Assembly (NCBI GenBank): GCA_023445955.1
Contig: JAEXJH010000054.1
Location: forward strand, 1-14,526
Length of the DNA: 14,526 nucleotides
Source: Pseudomonadota bacterium
Lineage (GTDB): Bacteria; Pseudomonadota; Alphaproteobacteria; Caulobacterales; Caulobacteraceae
Direction of reading: 5' to 3'
Program-made: the position numbers and the translations under genes
The notes under the pieces: model-generated
The model's database searches: none
What the model saw: only the letters and a program-made list of their open reading frames with translations
Told to the model about the DNA's origin: nothing
Shown: piece after piece, positions 13,180-14,526 of the stretch
Position numbering within the stretch: the first letter of the stretch is position 1
Layout of the letters: every line of letters begins with the position of its first letter

Positions 13180-13775
13180 TACCCCGCGTACCGCCCCGGC
13201 TTGTGGTTGGCGATGATCACCGCGCTCAGCGCCACGGCGCTGGCGATCGATAGCAGCAGCTTGTCGAACGGGATCGTGAAGAAGGCCGCCAGGACGACCA
13301 GGCAGTCGGCGGCCATCTGGACCTTGCCGGCGCTGATGCCGCGCCGTTCGTGCAGGTAGAGCGCCAGCACCCCCACCCCGCCAACGCTGGAGCGATGCCG
13401 CGCCAGGGCCAAGATGCCCATGCCGATGATCGTGCCGCCGAAGACGGCCGAGAAGATCGGGTCGACATAGCTGACCTTCAGCCAGTACGGCATGGCGAAC
13501 GCCAGGCCCGCCAGCAGCAGGTTGGTCACCAGGGTCTTGAACGTGAAGGTCCAGCCCATGGTCCGCTGGGCCAGGACATAGAACGGCAGGTTCAGCAGGA
13601 AGAACACCGTCCCCACCGGCCAGCCGCCCAGATACGAGATGATCAGCGCTACCCCGGCCACACCGCCCGTGACGAGGCCCGCGGACTTCAGCAGGGTCAG
13701 GCCTACGGCGATGAAACTGGAGCCGATCAGGAGGGCGTGGACGTCCTCCAGGGCGGTGTGTCGGTGTTCGGTCAT
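13176..13775 (-). CDS. YitT-family (DUF161) membrane protein
   Basis: A 199-residue integral membrane protein of the YitT/DUF161 family, function not established. About five or six hydrophobic spans are visible: roughly 13-30, 35-52, 55-70, 80-98, 108-125 and 150-190. Family features are TGGVAGVALIISY (36-48), FFLLNLPFYVLA (58-69), GGTIIGMGILAL (113-124) and SVGGVGVLALYLHERRGIS (130-148), and the typical C-terminal soluble DUF2179 domain is absent, as in the shorter members. The start ATG 13773-13775 has no good Shine-Dalgarno site; longer upstream frames give a charged, non-membrane extension and are unlikely. It diverges from infC across about 248 bases. Confidence 0.85.
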   Translation of the reverse strand: MTEHRHTALEDVHALLIGSSFIAVGLTLLKSAGLVTGGVAGVALIISYLGGWPVGTVFFLLNLPFYVLAQRTMGWTFTFKTLVTNLLLAGLAFAMPYWLKVSYVDPIFSAVFGGTIIGMGILALARHRSSVGGVGVLALYLHERRGISAGKVQMAADCLVVLAAFFTIPFDKLLLSIASAVALSAVIIANHKPGRYAGY

Positions 13776-13917
13776 GAGGCTCGCGGCAGGCGTCTTGAAA
13801 CGGGGAGAACTCGTCCCGACCCTGTCGTTTCCGCCCTTTTTTCCCGAAAGACCCTTCGGGGCGCCGGCTGGGATCAGAAAAAACTGTATCCGCCAGCGTC
13901 TCTTTGGCCGCCTTCGC

Positions 13918-13948
13918 TTGATACGCAGCGGTCGGCGCGTCATATATC
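13918..13948 (+). promoter_or_regulatory. Candidate infC promoter
   Basis: TTGATA (13918-13923) precedes CATATA (13941-13946) by 17 bases or TATATC (13943-13948) by 19, in an AT-rich patch. The predicted start near 13955 gives a leader of about 70 bases before the infC start. TATACC at 13991-13996 is a second possible -10 without a partner. Between 13776 and 13917 I see only a CCCGAA/TTCGGG hairpin (13843-13860). Confidence 0.35.
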
Positions 13949-14023
13949 AGTTTCTCGCGGCGCGCCCAGCGCGGTGCGCACGCGTTCAACTATACCCTCA
14001 TCAACTGCCCCGGAGCCGCCCCT

Positions 14024-14526
14024 ATTCGCCGTCCTATGCAAACGCCGCCCGTTAAAGACGGACCGCGTATCAACGAAGACATCCGAGTCCCCCGCGTCCT
14101 GCTGATCGACCAACACGGCGAGAAGCAAGGCGAGATGCCGACCGCCTCCGCCATGGAAGCGGCCGAGGAAGCCGGTCTGGACCTGGTTGAAATCGTTCCG
14201 AACGCCAATCCGCCTGTCTGCAAGATCCTGGACTACGGCAAGTTCAAGTTCCAGGAGCAGAAGAAGAAGAACGAGGCGCGCAAGCGGCAGAAGGTCGTCG
14301 AGCTCAAGGAGATCAAGCTCCGCCCGAACATCGACATCCACGACTACGAGGTCAAGGCCAAGGCCATGACCCGCTTCTTCGAAGAAGGCGACAAGGTGAA
14401 GGTCACCCTGCGCTTCCGCGGTCGTGAAATGGCTCACCCGGAACTGGGCATGAAGCTGCTCCACAAGGTCAAGGCCGACTTCGACGAAGTCGCCAAGGTC
14501 GAGTACGAGCCGCGCATGGAAGGCCG
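14024..14526 (+). CDS. infC: Translation initiation factor IF-3 (partial, probable ATT start)
   Basis: The first 167 residues of IF-3; the C-terminal end is beyond the window. IF-3 binds the 30S subunit and checks start codons and initiator tRNA. The N-domain shows [17 protein letters not shown], then [10 protein letters not shown] and [25 protein letters not shown]; the C-domain shows [35 protein letters not shown]. The first ATG is at 14036, but its only nearby Shine-Dalgarno, GGAG (14012-14015), is 20 bases away. An in-frame ATT at 14024 is eight bases from GGAG and adds the residues MRRP, which I recall as the common start of alphaproteobacterial IF-3. E. coli infC also starts at AUU and is autoregulated through it, so 14024 is preferred. 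Confidence 0.93.
   Translation, partial: MRRPMQTPPVKDGPRINEDIRVPRVLLIDQHGEKQGEMPTASAMEAAEEAGLDLVEIVPNANPPVCKILDYGKFKFQEQKKKNEARKRQKVVELKEIKLRPNIDIHDYEVKAKAMTRFFEEGDKVKVTLRFRGREMAHPELGMKLLHKVKADFDEVAKVEYEPRMEG

Noticed and set aside
13843..13860. CCCGAA/TTCGGG hairpin beside a six-T run in the YitT-infC gap
   Set aside because: The T-run lies before the hairpin on the plus strand (an A-run after it on the minus strand), so it is wrongly placed for an intrinsic terminator in either direction.
12145..13989. A 614-codon minus-strand frame antisense to the GT9 gene and extending over the YitT gene
   Set aside because: Both overlapped regions have recognisable proteins in other frames; this product is Arg/Gly/Ala-rich without motifs.

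Overview
The window looks like ordinary chromosome from an alphaproteobacterium of the Caulobacteraceae, most likely Caulobacter. The evidence is the high GC content, a stand-alone DnaA domain IV protein followed by a DUF6456 protein (an alphaproteobacterial pair), frequent GTG and TTG starts, weak Shine-Dalgarno sites, and an alphaproteobacterial type IF-3. I see no insertion sequence, prophage, CRISPR array, restriction or toxin-antitoxin cassette. No gap between genes exceeds about 250 bases.

Layout, left to right. 1-2096 (+): end of a sensor histidine kinase, then sufE and trhO overlapping by 8 bases, then a DUF2383/PA2169-type four-helix-bundle gene that ends at a strong GAAA-loop terminator. 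2158-3902: an ArsR-type regulator (+) converging on msrA (-), then a short-chain dehydrogenase (+) behind a candidate operator. 3899-4992 (-): a DnaA domain IV protein (HdaB-like) coupled through a GTGA overlap to a DUF6456 protein. 5111-8756 (-): a tight three-gene unit of a secreted DUF885 metallopeptidase-like protein, KDG kinase (kdgK) and a 309-residue protein I do not recognise. 8868-9066 (-): two identical tRNA-Gly(GCC) genes with encoded CCA. 9216-10952: a YeeZ-like NAD(P)-binding epimerase-type protein (+) converging on an alpha/beta hydrolase (-). 11009-13179 (+): a GT4 and a GT9 glycosyltransferase coupled through a TTGA overlap, probably for LPS or other surface glycan. 13176-13775 (-): a YitT-family membrane protein. 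14024-end (+): infC, cut by the window edge, probably started at an ATT codon.

How the genes relate. sufE/trhO and the tRNA genes concern Fe-S assembly, tRNA modification and translation; msrA and perhaps the DUF2383 protein concern stress; hdaB-DUF6456 is a plausible replication-control pair; kdgK joins the sugar-acid branch of the Entner-Doudoroff pathway. I found no clearly new system. The observations most worth checking are the ATT start of infC, the unrecognised gene coupled to kdgK, the hdaB-DUF6456 pair with an altered DNA-reading helix, the inverted repeat that could pair with the 3' end of one tRNA-Gly precursor, and three convergent gene pairs that share a CTAG or CTAA stop quartet.
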